DNA from: CAJBLF01 sp964495905
Lineage (GTDB): Bacteria; Patescibacteriota; Gracilibacteria; Absconditabacterales; Absconditicoccaceae
DNA length: 64,000 bases
Reading direction: 5' to 3'
NCBI GenBank assembly: GCA_964495905.1
Contig: CAZBWN010000074.1
Coordinates: 1 to 64,000, forward strand
The position numbers and the translations under genes are program-made. Under the pieces are notes generated by a model. That model made no database searches and was not told where the DNA came from. It saw only the letters and a list, made by a program, of their open reading frames with translations. Shown piece after piece: positions 41,291 to 51,105 of the stretch (positions within the stretch are counted from its first letter, which is position 1; every line of letters starts with the position of its first letter).

Positions 41291-42097
41291 ATGGAAAACT
41301 CAAAACTTCTCTACTATCCTATCTTGGATACCATGAGACCAAAAGCGCAGGAAATCCAACAGCAGATACAAAGCGGATTGTATGCAGACCTCATCACCGA
41401 TGATGAGAGCAAGGCAAATGCATATCTCGTAGGATGAGGCGATGGATTCATGCTTGATATAGTGAAAAAAAACTATGATTTCACCAAATCTCCCGAAGAG
41501 AATAAATTATTTTTCTGAATCAATTGTTGAACGTTAGGATTCCTTCTCAACGATATACCTACCTTGGATATTCTCCCTACTCATCGTGAAGATATTGGGA
41601 CTATAAAAGCGCATATGATGAAGGTGGAGATTATTAAGACGGATACTCAAAAAGAGATAATATATGCAATCAATGACGTAGTCATAGGCGGAAATGTATT
41701 GGATTATTATAAGTTCCATATCGATTCACAACAGTTCAAAAAAAAGTTTCATGGTACGGGAGTGATGATCACTACTGCGTTATGAAGCTCTGGATATCGG
41801 CTCAATAACTGATGTCCTTTGATGCCTGCAGGAAGCACATTGTGGGGAATAAGCGGATTGGCTGCATTGCCGTTTGATTACAATATCATCAAGCCGGAAT
41901 CAGTCACTATAGATATCAAATGAAGGACTCCTGTCATGGTTGGTGTAGATGGATATGGAGGAAAGGTGGATGATGTGGCCAATCTCACTATCAGTCCGAC
42001 GACAGATTATGCACAACTTGCTTTTCTCAAGGATACTTCATTTGATAGTAAAAGGATGCTTCTCGTAGAACAGAAACTCCTCAGAGACGACATATAA
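41291..42097 (+). CDS. nadK: NAD kinase
   Basis: NadK phosphorylates NAD to NADP. The 268-residue protein has the GGDG motif (AYLVGGGDGFMLDIVKKN, residues about 45-62), FFGINCGTLGFLLND (the NxGxLGFL motif) and GTGVMITTALGSSGYRLNNG with PLMPAGSTLWGISG. TGAs supply several of these glycines, including the first of GGGDG. It follows nadE by 98 bases; that gap has AT-rich AATTACGAATTA-type repeats but no terminator. Confidence 0.9.
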
Positions 42098-42124
42098 TTC
42101 TTTATTCTTTAATTACTTTTTCCA

Positions 42125-43045
42125 ATGAACACAAAAACATGATTATTCATCACGCGTGCACAGCCTTGATTGCATGCAGGTCAGATTGATGGCATACAAC
42201 AGGCTCTTGATCAATGAATCAACAAACTCATTGTCTGAGTCTGATCAGCAAACAAGGAGTTTACAAATGAAAATCCCTTCACCTATGGCGAAAGGAAAAC
42301 TATGATCGAGCTCAGCGCCCAAGCTTTATTGCAAAATATAGAAGTGGAGATTTTTCCTATACCGGATCTCTGAGATAACGAAGCATGGAGAAATTATATC
42401 CTCAATAATCTCCCTCCCTTCCAATATGTGCTGACAGGAAATGCCCGAGTGCAAGAGGTGTTCAAAGATACAGAGAAAACCCTCATACCGATTGAGATAA
42501 GATCATTTGTAAAATGAACGACCATAAGATGACACTTGGCTACGGGTAATACCGAAGAATTAGGGAAGGTATTGCCAGCATCAGTATTGGAATATCTGGA
42601 AGAGATAAGAGCATCAGAGAGATTAAGGGAGATATTCAATAAAGAAAGAAAGACTCCAAGCCTAGTCGTAGATGTAGTTCTGATTGATGATCAAGGAAAA
42701 TTGATTTTGATACACAGAAATAATTTTCCAGAAGGCGTAGCATTGGCAGGAGGATTCAATGATTATTGAGAGACATCAAGAATCGCTGCAATAAGGGAAG
42801 TAGAAGAAGAGACAGGATTAAAGATAGAGATAGAAAGGGAGTTGGGAACGCGGGATGATCCCAAGAGAGATCCTCGTGCGCACAATGTAAGCCGTGCATT
42901 TAAAGGCAAAATAATCTGAGGTACATTGAGATCATCTGCCGACGATGAAATAAAATCCATAGTCAAGATAGATCCCAAAGATTTAGATCAAGTTGTTTTT
43001 GCTTTTCCTGATCACAAAGATATGATCTTGGAAGCATTGCGTTAA
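42125..43045 (+). CDS. nadM: NMN adenylyltransferase fused to a Nudix domain
   Basis: The 306-residue protein joins a nucleotidyltransferase (residues about 1-165: LFITRAQPGLHAGQIDGIQQ, and SFVKGTTIRGHLATG as the ISGTxxR loop) to a C-terminal Nudix hydrolase with intact box GFNDYGETSRIAAIREVEEE-TG. The known parallel is the bifunctional NadM-Nudix enzyme, which makes the dinucleotide and hydrolyses ADP-ribose. The second His of the HxGH motif is Gln here. Because ADP-ribose is the reported NrtR effector, this Nudix domain may set the signal level. It is preceded by nadK at 27 bases and followed by a terminator. Confidence 0.85.
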
Positions 43046-43053
43046 ATAAATAA

Positions 43054-43083
43054 AAAAAATCGGTCCGATGGGACCGATTTTTA
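43054..43083. terminator. Terminator hairpin ATCGGTCC-GAT-GGGACCGAT
   Basis: The hairpin is flanked by A8 on the left and T5 on the right and lies between two convergent genes. It is almost identical to the hairpin at 25180-25204, which also adjoins an NAD-regulon gene. Confidence 0.8.
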
Positions 43084-43094
43084 CCTATTTTTCA

Positions 43095-43679
43095 TTATTC
43101 AGTTGCTTCCAAAGTATCCTTAATCTCTTTTTTATTTTTTGATGCAAAAGATCCTGTTTTTTCAATATGTATGAGTATTTTTTCTAGGTTTTCTAGCGCT
43201 TGTTCTGGAGTTGTGACCGTAATATGTAAACCTAATCATGTTAGGAATTCATATTCCTTATATTGATCCAGATGAATATCTTTTCTGTTGATGTCATGAA
43301 AAACAAATCCTAATTTTTCACCTTTTCCATCATTATATGCGCTGAGAGCGTGTAATCAATGAAAAACATTCATGGCTTTTTTATCGTTTCAATCAATAAT
43401 AAAACGACCAAAATTGGTTATTGATGGATGGATATTCTGACCATAGACATTGTTTGATCATTCATCTCGTTCTGCAATCTCTACTCAGAAAGGGATATAA
43501 AATTTCAAAAAAGGAATGCTCGCCGAATAGAAAGTTCCTTTTTCGGTCTGTTTTTTATCCAAGATTCCAGATGTAGAAAGCTTATCAAGCGTTTGAGTGA
43601 TATTTGATACTCTTTGTGTAAGAGTATTGGTAAATGGACGAAGTTCATTATGTTTTTTTTCTGTTACGTTGTTTTTCAT
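43095..43679 (-). CDS. Unknown protein with possible winged-helix N-terminus
   Basis: The 194-residue protein begins with a helical segment containing NTLTQRVSNITQTLDKLSTS and GILDKKQTEKGTFYSASIPF. This reads like a helix-turn-helix with wing (MarR/ArsR style), but the match is weak. The C-terminal part (HPSITNFGRFIIDGNDKKAM; YEFLTGLGLHITVTTPEQAL) is of unknown type. Several TGAs are read as Gly; TAA ends the frame. It could be a regulator; no target is evident. Confidence 0.5.
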
Positions 43680-43807
43680 GTGTTTTGGACAAAAATTAAA
43701 ATTTAATGATTATACTATATATAAATAAAGTAATTTGTCAAGAAAAGTTTTTAATGTGGCTGTTATATTATCATATATAAAAAAATCAGCCCAATACGGG
43801 CTGACTG

Positions 43808-44440
43808 TTATATTTTGAATAAGAACTCACCACTGTCTTTAAGTGATGCAATCTTTTTTTCTAAGATTCTTTTATTGTAGTCTGTAATAAACTTTACAAT
43901 AGTATTGATATCACGATTATGATGCTTAGTGACTACCGTAAAATCTTTTTTTAAAAGAACGAACTCTGCGTTGTATAAAGCCAACAGGATTTTATTGTTC
44001 AACAGAACAAGTGGGCAGAATTCAACAATTTCTTCCCTTTTGTCGATCCAATGGAATACTTCAGATTCAAAATCTTTTTGTGAGATTTTTTTCTTTTTGA
44101 ATGATCCGTTCTTGGTGAATTTTGCCGAACGGGTGGAGAGATGATATTCAGGAAGACTTTTGATCTTCTCGATGATTTCAATCTTTAATTTATCCATTTC
44201 ATTAGTAGAAGCAGACGGTTTTTTTGGAGTGATCAAAATTATATTTTTTCCATAGATCTGTTTGATCTTTGGCATTAAAATAGCTTTTTCTCTGCTCTTT
44301 GTCTGGATGATTATCCCTTTATCATCAGCTTTTTTTATCCTTGATAGGATTGAAACTTGAGTCTCCATTTCTTCATACTCAATGAATACTTCCTGTCCTA
44401 TCAATTTTTGTAATTCTGTTTTGTTTAATCGCTTTGCCAT
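43808..44440 (-). CDS. Hypothetical 210-residue protein
   Basis: The protein is basic and soluble. Its first 70 residues look like a small beta-barrel (QEVFIEYEEMETQVSILSRI, then GIIIQTKSREKAILMPKI), and the rest is helical with FESEVFHWIDKREEIVEFCP. It has no TGA, though glycines are few. I recognise no family. It lies 11 bases upstream of nothing on its strand; the O-antigen ligase-like gene ends 11 bases before its start, so the pair could be one transcript in reverse order (ligase gene first). Confidence 0.5.
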   Translation of the reverse strand: MAKRLNKTELQKLIGQEVFIEYEEMETQVSILSRIKKADDKGIIIQTKSREKAILMPKIKQIYGKNIILITPKKPSASTNEMDKLKIEIIEKIKSLPEYHLSTRSAKFTKNGSFKKKKISQKDFESEVFHWIDKREEIVEFCPLVLLNNKILLALYNAEFVLLKKDFTVVTKHHNRDINTIVKFITDYNKRILEKKIASLKDSGEFLFKI

Positions 44441-44451
44441 ACCATTATTTT

Positions 44452-45840
44452 TTAGTTTAACTTTTTTGTTTGTAATGCAGAGTATACTCTTTTCTCCTTG
44501 ATATACAATCCGTAAGCGATAGCGAAAAGCGCCATGAACGGGTAGACGATCATCCTATCTACGAAGCTCTGAAGGACTACTCCTTCGATACTCAATCACA
44601 ATATCCCCACTCCAAATGCAAAGACTATGACCCCATAGAGCTTTATTTTTTTTGTGAGTTTTGAATCAGTATTCTTTTCTTCTTCATAGGATTTATAGGC
44701 GATCCGATGGAGATATCCGTAGAGGAATATCCATCCAAGAAATCATAAGAGACCATATTCCAACCATATTTGTAAGTATTGATTTTCTGGATTATATGCC
44801 TTGATACCTTCGACTTGATGAGAAGCAGGTCATGCACTTCCTGCGCCTTGTCCCCAGAGTGGTCTCTCTCAGATTTTATTCAATGCTTCTACGACAAGCC
44901 TCAGATGTCCTGTATTTGAAAACTCCCTCGTGATGATCTGTTTTTGTCCGAAATACGTCACGGTTCAGAAGACCATTAGGAGCGGTATGAATCATCGCAG
45001 TGCCATCCTCCGATATTTTCTTGGAAATTGTAAGAGTACGAGGATGATAGTTTGGATAATCCAGACTGCCCATGCCGCCCTTGAAAACGTAGACATGATA
45101 GCGAGTCCATACAGACTTCATCGTAAGATTTTATCTCTTACAGGTTTGTTTTTGAAGCACAAGATGAAAAACAATGGCCAGAAAGCGATCAAGAAAAATC
45201 CTCGGCTGATAGGTCTTTCAAAGAGGAATTGGTTGCGTGCATATCCGTTATCATACTGCGTATAATATGCTGCAGGAGGAGCGATACCGACATCGCCTTC
45301 ATAGTTGAATTGATTGTATCCTGCAAATTTCAATAAGTTAGGCATCAGCCAAAGTATACCTCGCCATACCAAGCTTCCGACGAGTAAGGTCTTCATGACC
45401 CTGCTATATCGTTTGACTAAGTTGATCTCTCTTGCACCAAAAAACAATAGCGTGATGGTGAAAAACACAATGAATATCAGGAATCCTATCATGCTATATC
45501 TGATAGAGATGATCCAGGTTCCAACTCCACTATGATTGATAAAAACTGATACCAAGAAGCTTACTACGACAGTAGCAAGAAACACGAGTACAAAGTTTTT
45601 GAGAGGGAATTTTCCAAAAAATTCTTCCAGATTTTTGTTTTTCCAAAAATATCGTCCCAAAAATCCAAGCAATCCGATGATGATGATCTCTTTCCACATC
45701 CAAATCATCTTAAAGAAAGTTCAGTCCATACCAAGTTTCCAAGTGACCAACGTCTGGAGAAAAAACTGGAGGAGAAGTCAGATGAAAAATATCTTTGCTA
45801 TGATGGTAAGTGTTTTGATGATTTTATTTGATGGTTCCAT
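44452..45840 (-). CDS. O-antigen ligase / Wzy-type membrane protein
   Basis: The 462-residue protein has about eleven membrane segments. A large extracytoplasmic loop near residues 200-235 (NYEGDVGIAPPAAYYTQYDN) is followed by ERPISRGFF, FSRAAWAVWI, and RPLWGQGAGSAG with YNPENQYLQIWLEYGLLGFL. The last segments match the Wzy_C signature (G-x-G-x-G, then HNxYLQxxxExGxxG) shared by O-antigen ligases and polymerases. Such enzymes move or join lipid-linked glycans outside the membrane. Together with the PNPT transferase at 8476 this suggests a surface polysaccharide. Many TGAs are read as Gly. Confidence 0.75.
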
Positions 45841-45879
45841 ATTCAAAATATTCAATAACTAAAATAATATTTTTTTTGT

Positions 45880-46066
45880 CTCCCTTTTTTGTGTCCCTTC
45901 TATGAAGGGAAGGTCCCACATTTTGTGGGAAGGGATTTAAGGGAGAAGCTCCCGGTGATTTACCGGGACAGGCTCCGGCAGAGGGATTTATGGACTATTG
46001 TACTTCTGTCCTTAAATCCTCCACCCTGAAGGGTACCCCCTCCTTTAAAAAGGAGGACAAAATTTT
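45880..46066. repeat. Composite palindromic repeat, locus 1
   Basis: Two modules are visible. Module 1 (about 45890-45945) reads GTGTCCCTTC...GAAGGGAAGG, GTCCCACA...TGTGGGA, then AGGGATTTA. Module 2 (about 46013-46063) reads AAATCCTCCACC, an inner hairpin CCTGAAGGGT, then CCCCCTCCTTT...AAGGAGGACA. Between them is CTCCCGGTGATTTACCGGGA. Both modules recur at 48347-48480 in the opposite order. No gene is present in this 255-base gap between mraY and the ligase gene. Confidence 0.6.
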
Positions 46067-46095
46067 ATTTTTATTTTAGTTTTTATATTTATTTT

Positions 46096-47163
46096 TTAGT
46101 TGACGAATGTCTTATTGAACTGGTAGAATAATAATATGATGGTGATTGCTGCGAGTATACCCTGGATAAACCATGCTTTCATGACGATAGTCGTTTCATT
46201 GATGCCTTTTTTTTCAAAAAGATGATGAAGCGGTGCGACCAAAAAAAGCTTTTTCTTGAAATATTTTTTCCAAAAAATCTGGAGAAAACTTGAAGTGAGG
46301 TCTATGATGAAAAGTCCGAAGAGGATGATGAAGGGAATCACGATACCTGTCCTCATGTTGAGAAAATAGAGCAATGAAGCGATAAGTCCTCACAGAGCAA
46401 ATGCTCAGCTATCTCACATGAATATCTTGGCCGGATGGATGTTGTAAAACATAAATGCCACGAGCGTAGCGATCACGATAGCGATCACGGTAGCAGCGAT
46501 ATAGGTCTGATTGAAGAACAGGATGACAGCAAGGACAAAAAGAGTGATTGTCATCAATCCGCCTGCGAGACCATCGAGTCCATCGGTGATATTGATAGCA
46601 TTGACGATTGCGATAGTGGTGAAGAACGTGATGATAGGAGCGAACAATCCAAGCGATACCTTGCCTGCAAGAGGCCGGAAATTGATATAATCTACCCCCA
46701 ATCTGCTATAAAACCATCGGCTGATGAATGCGGAAAAGACAACCATACCGATCAATTTCGCTTTAGCACTCAGTCATTTGACAGTACCATGTCATTTGAT
46801 ATTCAAGAAATCATCAACGAGTCCTATCAGTCCCATACTAAAGAAACCGAAGAGTAGGACATAGGTCTCTTGTCTATTGAATAATGTATTGTTGATGAAT
46901 CCTTGGTCTTTCAAGATATAGGAAAGTCCTATCATCAGCGCCATGACTATCAAAAAGATACCGCCTCACATCGTAGGTGTCCCTTGTTTGTGTTCATGGA
47001 GTTGAGAGAATATTTTTGATTTTTCTCCAGTGACCGCCGTTTCGCGGATAGTTTTTCCGAATTTAAATTTTTTGAGAAGATTGATGTAGATCGGATAGAG
47101 GATCCAAGAGATGAAAAATGCGATCAATCCGAACATGATGATATTATTTAGCTTCACTAACAT
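46096..47163 (-). CDS. mraY: Phospho-MurNAc-pentapeptide transferase
   Basis: MraY makes lipid I, the first membrane step of peptidoglycan synthesis. The 355-residue protein has about ten membrane segments. It carries QLHEHKQGTPTMGGGIFLIV (the KxGTPTMGG motif), GLIGLVDDFLNIKG (metal-binding DD), NAINITDGLDGLAGG and AKIFMGDSGAFALGG, then VAPLHHLFEKKG (the HHxxE loop). This is a complete, canonical set, unlike the PNPT paralogue at 8476. Many of these glycines are TGA. A GTG at 47175 is an alternative start. Confidence 0.95.
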
Positions 47164-47354
47164 GATATCGTTCACAGAACATAAAGGAATTCATATGGGT
47201 CAAAGTGTAGTTAATTTTATAGTGTATTTCAAGCATAAATACCATTAAGCTATTGTCAATTGTATTTTTGACAGAAGAATAATAGCAATTAAGTATTGAA
47301 AACTATGGATATATTTTTATACTTACACAGAAATTTTACTCGAAACAATCGATC

Positions 47355-48344
47355 ATGCAGCACGAAGCACTCCTGTATTCCCTAGATCCCAAAATCACGT
47401 TCAAACAGATCCAACAGCAAGAAGACATATCTTATGATATCAACAAATACAATAAGCTCAATGATCGGGCATTAGAAAACGGCGTCTGAGCTGTGATGCT
47501 CTGAGAACCTGATTTTCATTACAAGTTTATTGCCATCAGACCCAAGGTCAAAATTTTCTATTACGTGGGAAATCTCGGATTGCTCAACCAAAAGATTCTG
47601 GGTATCGTCGGTCCGAGAAAGATGTCTATGTATGGAAAACAGGTATTGGAAAGCGTATTCACCTATGCCGTAGATCATGACTTAGTGACCGTATCCGGGA
47701 TGGCGGAAGGCGTGGATCAGCTCTGTCACCAGCTTTCTCACGAGCACAATATCCCGACGATAGCAATCCTCGGAGGAGGACTTGGTCACTACCTCCAAAG
47801 ACCAGAAGCAAAATTCATCAACCAGATTGTCGCTCATGGGGGACTCGTGATCTCAGAATTCAAACTCTGAGAAAAAACGACGATATATACATTTCCGCAG
47901 AGAAACCGCATCATCGCAGGACTAGCGGATGTTCTTTTTCTTCCCGAAGCCGGACAAAAATCCGGAAGCTTGATCACGGTCAACTGTGCGATAGCGATGC
48001 AAAAGACCGTCTATGCCACACCAAGTTCTATCTTCTCACCTACAAGCACAGGCATTTTAGAGATGATAGAAGCGGGACAGGTCAAACCTATTTTTGACCT
48101 CAAAAAATTTTTCTCCACCCATTTCACTTCCAAAGATATTTCTTCCAGACCCCTTTCGACGGTCACTCTCACCCCACAAGAACAATGACTTCTCTCCATA
48201 CTTTCTCGTGAACAGGGAGTGGAGGTACAATCGTTGCTTCAGAGTACAGGAACAGATATCCAGGAGATTATCCAATTGCTTACCATGCTAGAGATCAAGG
48301 GATTGGTGATGCAGGAATGTCCTGGGAGATATTGCCGTATGTAA
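47355..48344 (+). CDS. dprA: DNA-processing protein DprA (Smf)
   Basis: DprA loads RecA on incoming single-stranded DNA during natural transformation. The 329-residue protein has the Rossmann core LGIVGPRKMSMYGKQVLE, VTVSGMAEGVDQLCHQ, TIAILGGGL, and FPQRNRIIAGLADVLFLPEA with GQKSGSLITVNCAI. A small C-terminal winged helix follows (LLSILSREQGVEVQSLLQST). TGAs encode several glycines. A type IV pilin-like gene lies nearby, consistent with DNA uptake ability in an organism that would need to import DNA or nucleotides. Confidence 0.92.
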
Positions 48345-48346
48345 CC

Positions 48347-48480
48347 AAATCCTCCACCACGACTACGCGTGGTCCCCCTCCTTTTTCAAGGAGGACATTA
48401 GTTACTAATTGTGTCCCTTGACTTGTCCTCCGCGAAGCCGGGGGAAAAAGGGAAGGGGACCCTTTGGGGTAGGGATTTAT
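48347..48480. repeat. Composite palindromic repeat, locus 2
   Basis: AAATCCTCCACC, an inner hairpin CACGACTACGCGTGG, then CCCCCTCCTTTTTCAAGGAGGACA, is followed by GTGTCCCTTG...AAGGGAAGG and CCTTTGGGGTAGGGATTTA. The outer arms match locus 1 (45880-46066), while the inner hairpins differ. Confidence 0.6.
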
Positions 48481-48591
48481 TAAATAAAGCAAACAAACCC
48501 ATCCCGACCAATTTCATATTGAAATTCATACGATATTTCATATCTATATGCCATATAAGAATACAATTTTTTACTATTTTTTTGATACTCG

Positions 48592-49200
48592 ATGTTTTCC
48601 AAAAAAAATAAAAAGAAAGGGTTCACGCTTATAGAAATGTTGATCGTAATCGTAATCATCGGTATCCTCGCATCAGCGCTTATCCCAAGACTTTCAAGCG
48701 CAAGAGGAAGAGCAAACGATGTCGCTCGTAAAGCCGACCTCGCTCAGACAGCAGCAGCATTAGTATCGTACCAGATAGATAGAGGCGCTTTTCCTGGTAG
48801 TCCTAATTGTTCAAACTGATGTTCATTAAATAGTATTTCAGGAAATTTAATTTCAGCAGGAATGTCTAGTATACCAACAGATCCAAACACAACCAGAGCA
48901 TTTAGTGGAATTTCAACTATTAGTGTTTCTAATGGGCAATATGGATATACACCAATTTCTAAATGATGAATTTCAAATAATGGATTTGTAATAATGGCTG
49001 GTTCAGAAACTGAAGGATGATCAAATCGAGTAGTGGCTGGTTTAATGCCAGTTATTAGTTCATCACAGACATACGAAGTTATTAGTTCTAAATTATGTAA
49101 ATCATTTACAACAACGAGTTGTACTGCAGGAACAAATACTAACGGAGAATGTTGTTATGATAAAAATTCAGATCAACTCAGATATATCTACCTCTACTAA
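48592..49200 (+). CDS. Type IV pilin-like protein (prepilin)
   Basis: The 202-residue protein starts with a basic leader and GFTLIEMLIVIVIIGILASA, a perfect class III prepilin signal: cleavage after Gly10, methylated Phe, Glu at position 5 of the mature protein. The leader is followed by the amphipathic pilin helix and a Cys-rich C-terminal region (CKSFTTTSC..., GECCYDKN). It would form pili or pseudopili, used for attachment, motility or DNA uptake. Several TGAs (from 48820 on) are read as Gly, and TAA ends the frame. The upstream gap carries the composite repeat. Confidence 0.88.
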
Positions 49201-49221
49201 ATTCTAAACATTGAAAAATTG

Positions 49222-49247
49222 AAACATGGAAACCTGCCTGCCGCAGG
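49222..49247. repeat. Dispersed palindrome CCTGCCTGCCGCAGGCAGG, copy 1
   Basis: ATGGAAACCTGCCTGCCGCAGGCAGGAATGGA follows the pilin gene; a near-identical copy lies at 62382-62410. The core palindrome is much more GC-rich than its surroundings. Confidence 0.7.
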
Positions 49248-49319
49248 CAGGAATGGAAAGGTTCAAAAAAGAAACATTAATCTTTCCATCTTTCAATCCT
49301 TCCACCTTTCCATTATTTT

Positions 49320-50363
49320 CTATAAAATAATCACTTCCGGTTCTAGACTCACAGCAAAGAGTTCTAGGACTTTTTTTTGTATGGATTGAGCGAATGCTCG
49401 TATATCTGATCCGCTAGCACCACCGGTATTGATGATGACGAGCGCATGTTTATCATAGGTAGCGACTGCTCCTTCTTGCTTGCCTTTATAGCCGGCGAGT
49501 TCAATCAATTGTCCGGCAGAAAGCTTGAATGCAATACTGCCATGGTGATGGGTCTCATTTCATTTGAGATCAGGATAAGTCACCAATAGCCTTTCAAACT
49601 GCTCTTTGCTGACGACAGGATTTTTGAAAAAACTCCCTGCAGTTCCTGTCTTGGTCCGGTCAGGCAATTTATTTTGCCTGATGGTGATAATGATATCTGC
49701 TACCTCTTGAGCAGAGATAGCGGTAGGGTCGATGCATTGTTTCCAGATGATGTCTTGGATATCATTGTATTGGATATTTGGGAAATAGTCAGGAGATTGT
49801 TGTTCAAAGACAAAAGTCACTGCAGTAATGATGACCTTATCTTTTAACTCATGTTTGAAAATACTCTCGCGATAAGCGAATTTGCATTCATCATTTGTCC
49901 GTATTTTTTTCTCTTTCGTTTCAAGATCTATCCCTTCCACTTCAGCAATGATATCTTGCGCTTCTTTACCATATGCGCCGATATTGCCGACGGGAGCTGC
50001 TCCTACTTCGCCCGGGATCAGGACGAGATTTTCTCCTCAGACATATCCTTGCTCCAATGCTCGCATCATCGCTTCATGCCGATTTTCTCCCGCTCATATT
50101 TTTACATATATTTTGTTATCTTCTTCTTTCATTATTTTTTTACCTAGCAAAGAATTTTTTATGATCAGTCCAGTATAGTTTTTCGTGAAGAGGATATTGG
50201 CTCATCCACCGAGAATGAAACGGGGTTGTGTAGTGAAAACATCCGTCGAGATCAGATCAAAAATATCTTGTTCATCCTGTATCTCTACAAAAAAATCTGC
50301 CTCTCCATCGACAGCAAAGGTATTGTAAGGTTTGAGTGAAATATTTTTTTTAATCTCTAACAT
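49320..50363 (-). CDS. murB: UDP-N-acetylenolpyruvoylglucosamine reductase
   Basis: MurB reduces UDP-GlcNAc-enolpyruvate to UDP-MurNAc in peptidoglycan synthesis. The 347-residue protein has the FAD domain (LKPYNTFAVDGEADFFVEIQ, FILGGGANILFTKNYTG), ENLVLIPGEVGAAPVGNIGA, FAYRESIFK (the Tyr/Arg pair), DRTKTGTAGSFFKNPVVS (catalytic Ser) and a C-terminal GGASGSDIRAF. The C-terminal Glu is in SLEPEV. It is type I by its length and Tyr loop. Several TGAs encode Gly, as in AGSFFKNP context. It ends in TAG. Confidence 0.93.
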
Positions 50364-50497
50364 CACAAAATTAATTAATAATGAAAAATGAATAGTGAAA
50401 AATGTTGGTATTTTTTTTATATTAATAAATAGTTTCCATCATTATTCATCATTAATTATTAATTTTTCATTGTCTTTATCAATGCTTTATTTTTTGC

Positions 50498-51052
50498 TTA
50501 TATGATATTATTAAGCTGACCGAACTGATGCATGAGATCATAGGTATTGACATAGAGCTCCGTAAACGAAGCGGAAAAATCAATGATTTTTTCTTTGTGT
50601 TCATCTTTATCCTCTTTATCAGTTAATTTTTCAGTAATGAGGATAAGATTGTTACGGATGGTATCTTGTCTTTTTTCAAAATCCATCATAGCATCTTCTA
50701 TTTTATGGATATGATTGAATATATCTTTTCTACTGAGACTATTCTCTATGATATGCTGTCCAAAGTCAGCAAGCGTTTGTTGTTCTTTGAGGAAAAAATG
50801 CTCAAATTGGTTGATGAGTCTTCATGCTTGATGATACAAAGCATCTAATATTTGGAGTTTTATATGATGAGAAGCTAGATTGTCCATGATAGCTTTGGTA
50901 TAGAGATCATTCAATTTTTTTCTTTCTCTTGCCAATGCGTCTAGTACAAATGGGATATTGTTCATGATATCTCCGATGTGCTGAGGTTCATTATTCTTTT
51001 TGGATTCATCATTGTTTTTTGGTTCATCGTTATTTTTATCTTTTTCTTCCAT
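50498..51052 (-). CDS. Coiled-coil protein of unknown function
   Basis: The 184-residue protein starts with a highly charged, low-complexity segment (repeats of KNNDE) followed by helices likely to form coiled coils (IGDIMNNIPFVLDALARERK, EKRQDTIRNNLILITEKL). It has one TGA at 50822 and ends in TAA. No signal peptide. It lies between murB and the RlmD-type gene on the same strand; a link to either is not evident. Confidence 0.5.
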
Positions 51053-51105
51053 ACAAAAATTCTAGCAGATAAATATTACTGCAAATAGTATATATATTTT
51101 ATATA

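Noticed and set aside
43095..44440. A toxin-antitoxin pair
   Set aside because: The two genes are about 130 bases apart and larger than usual; neither matches a toxin family.
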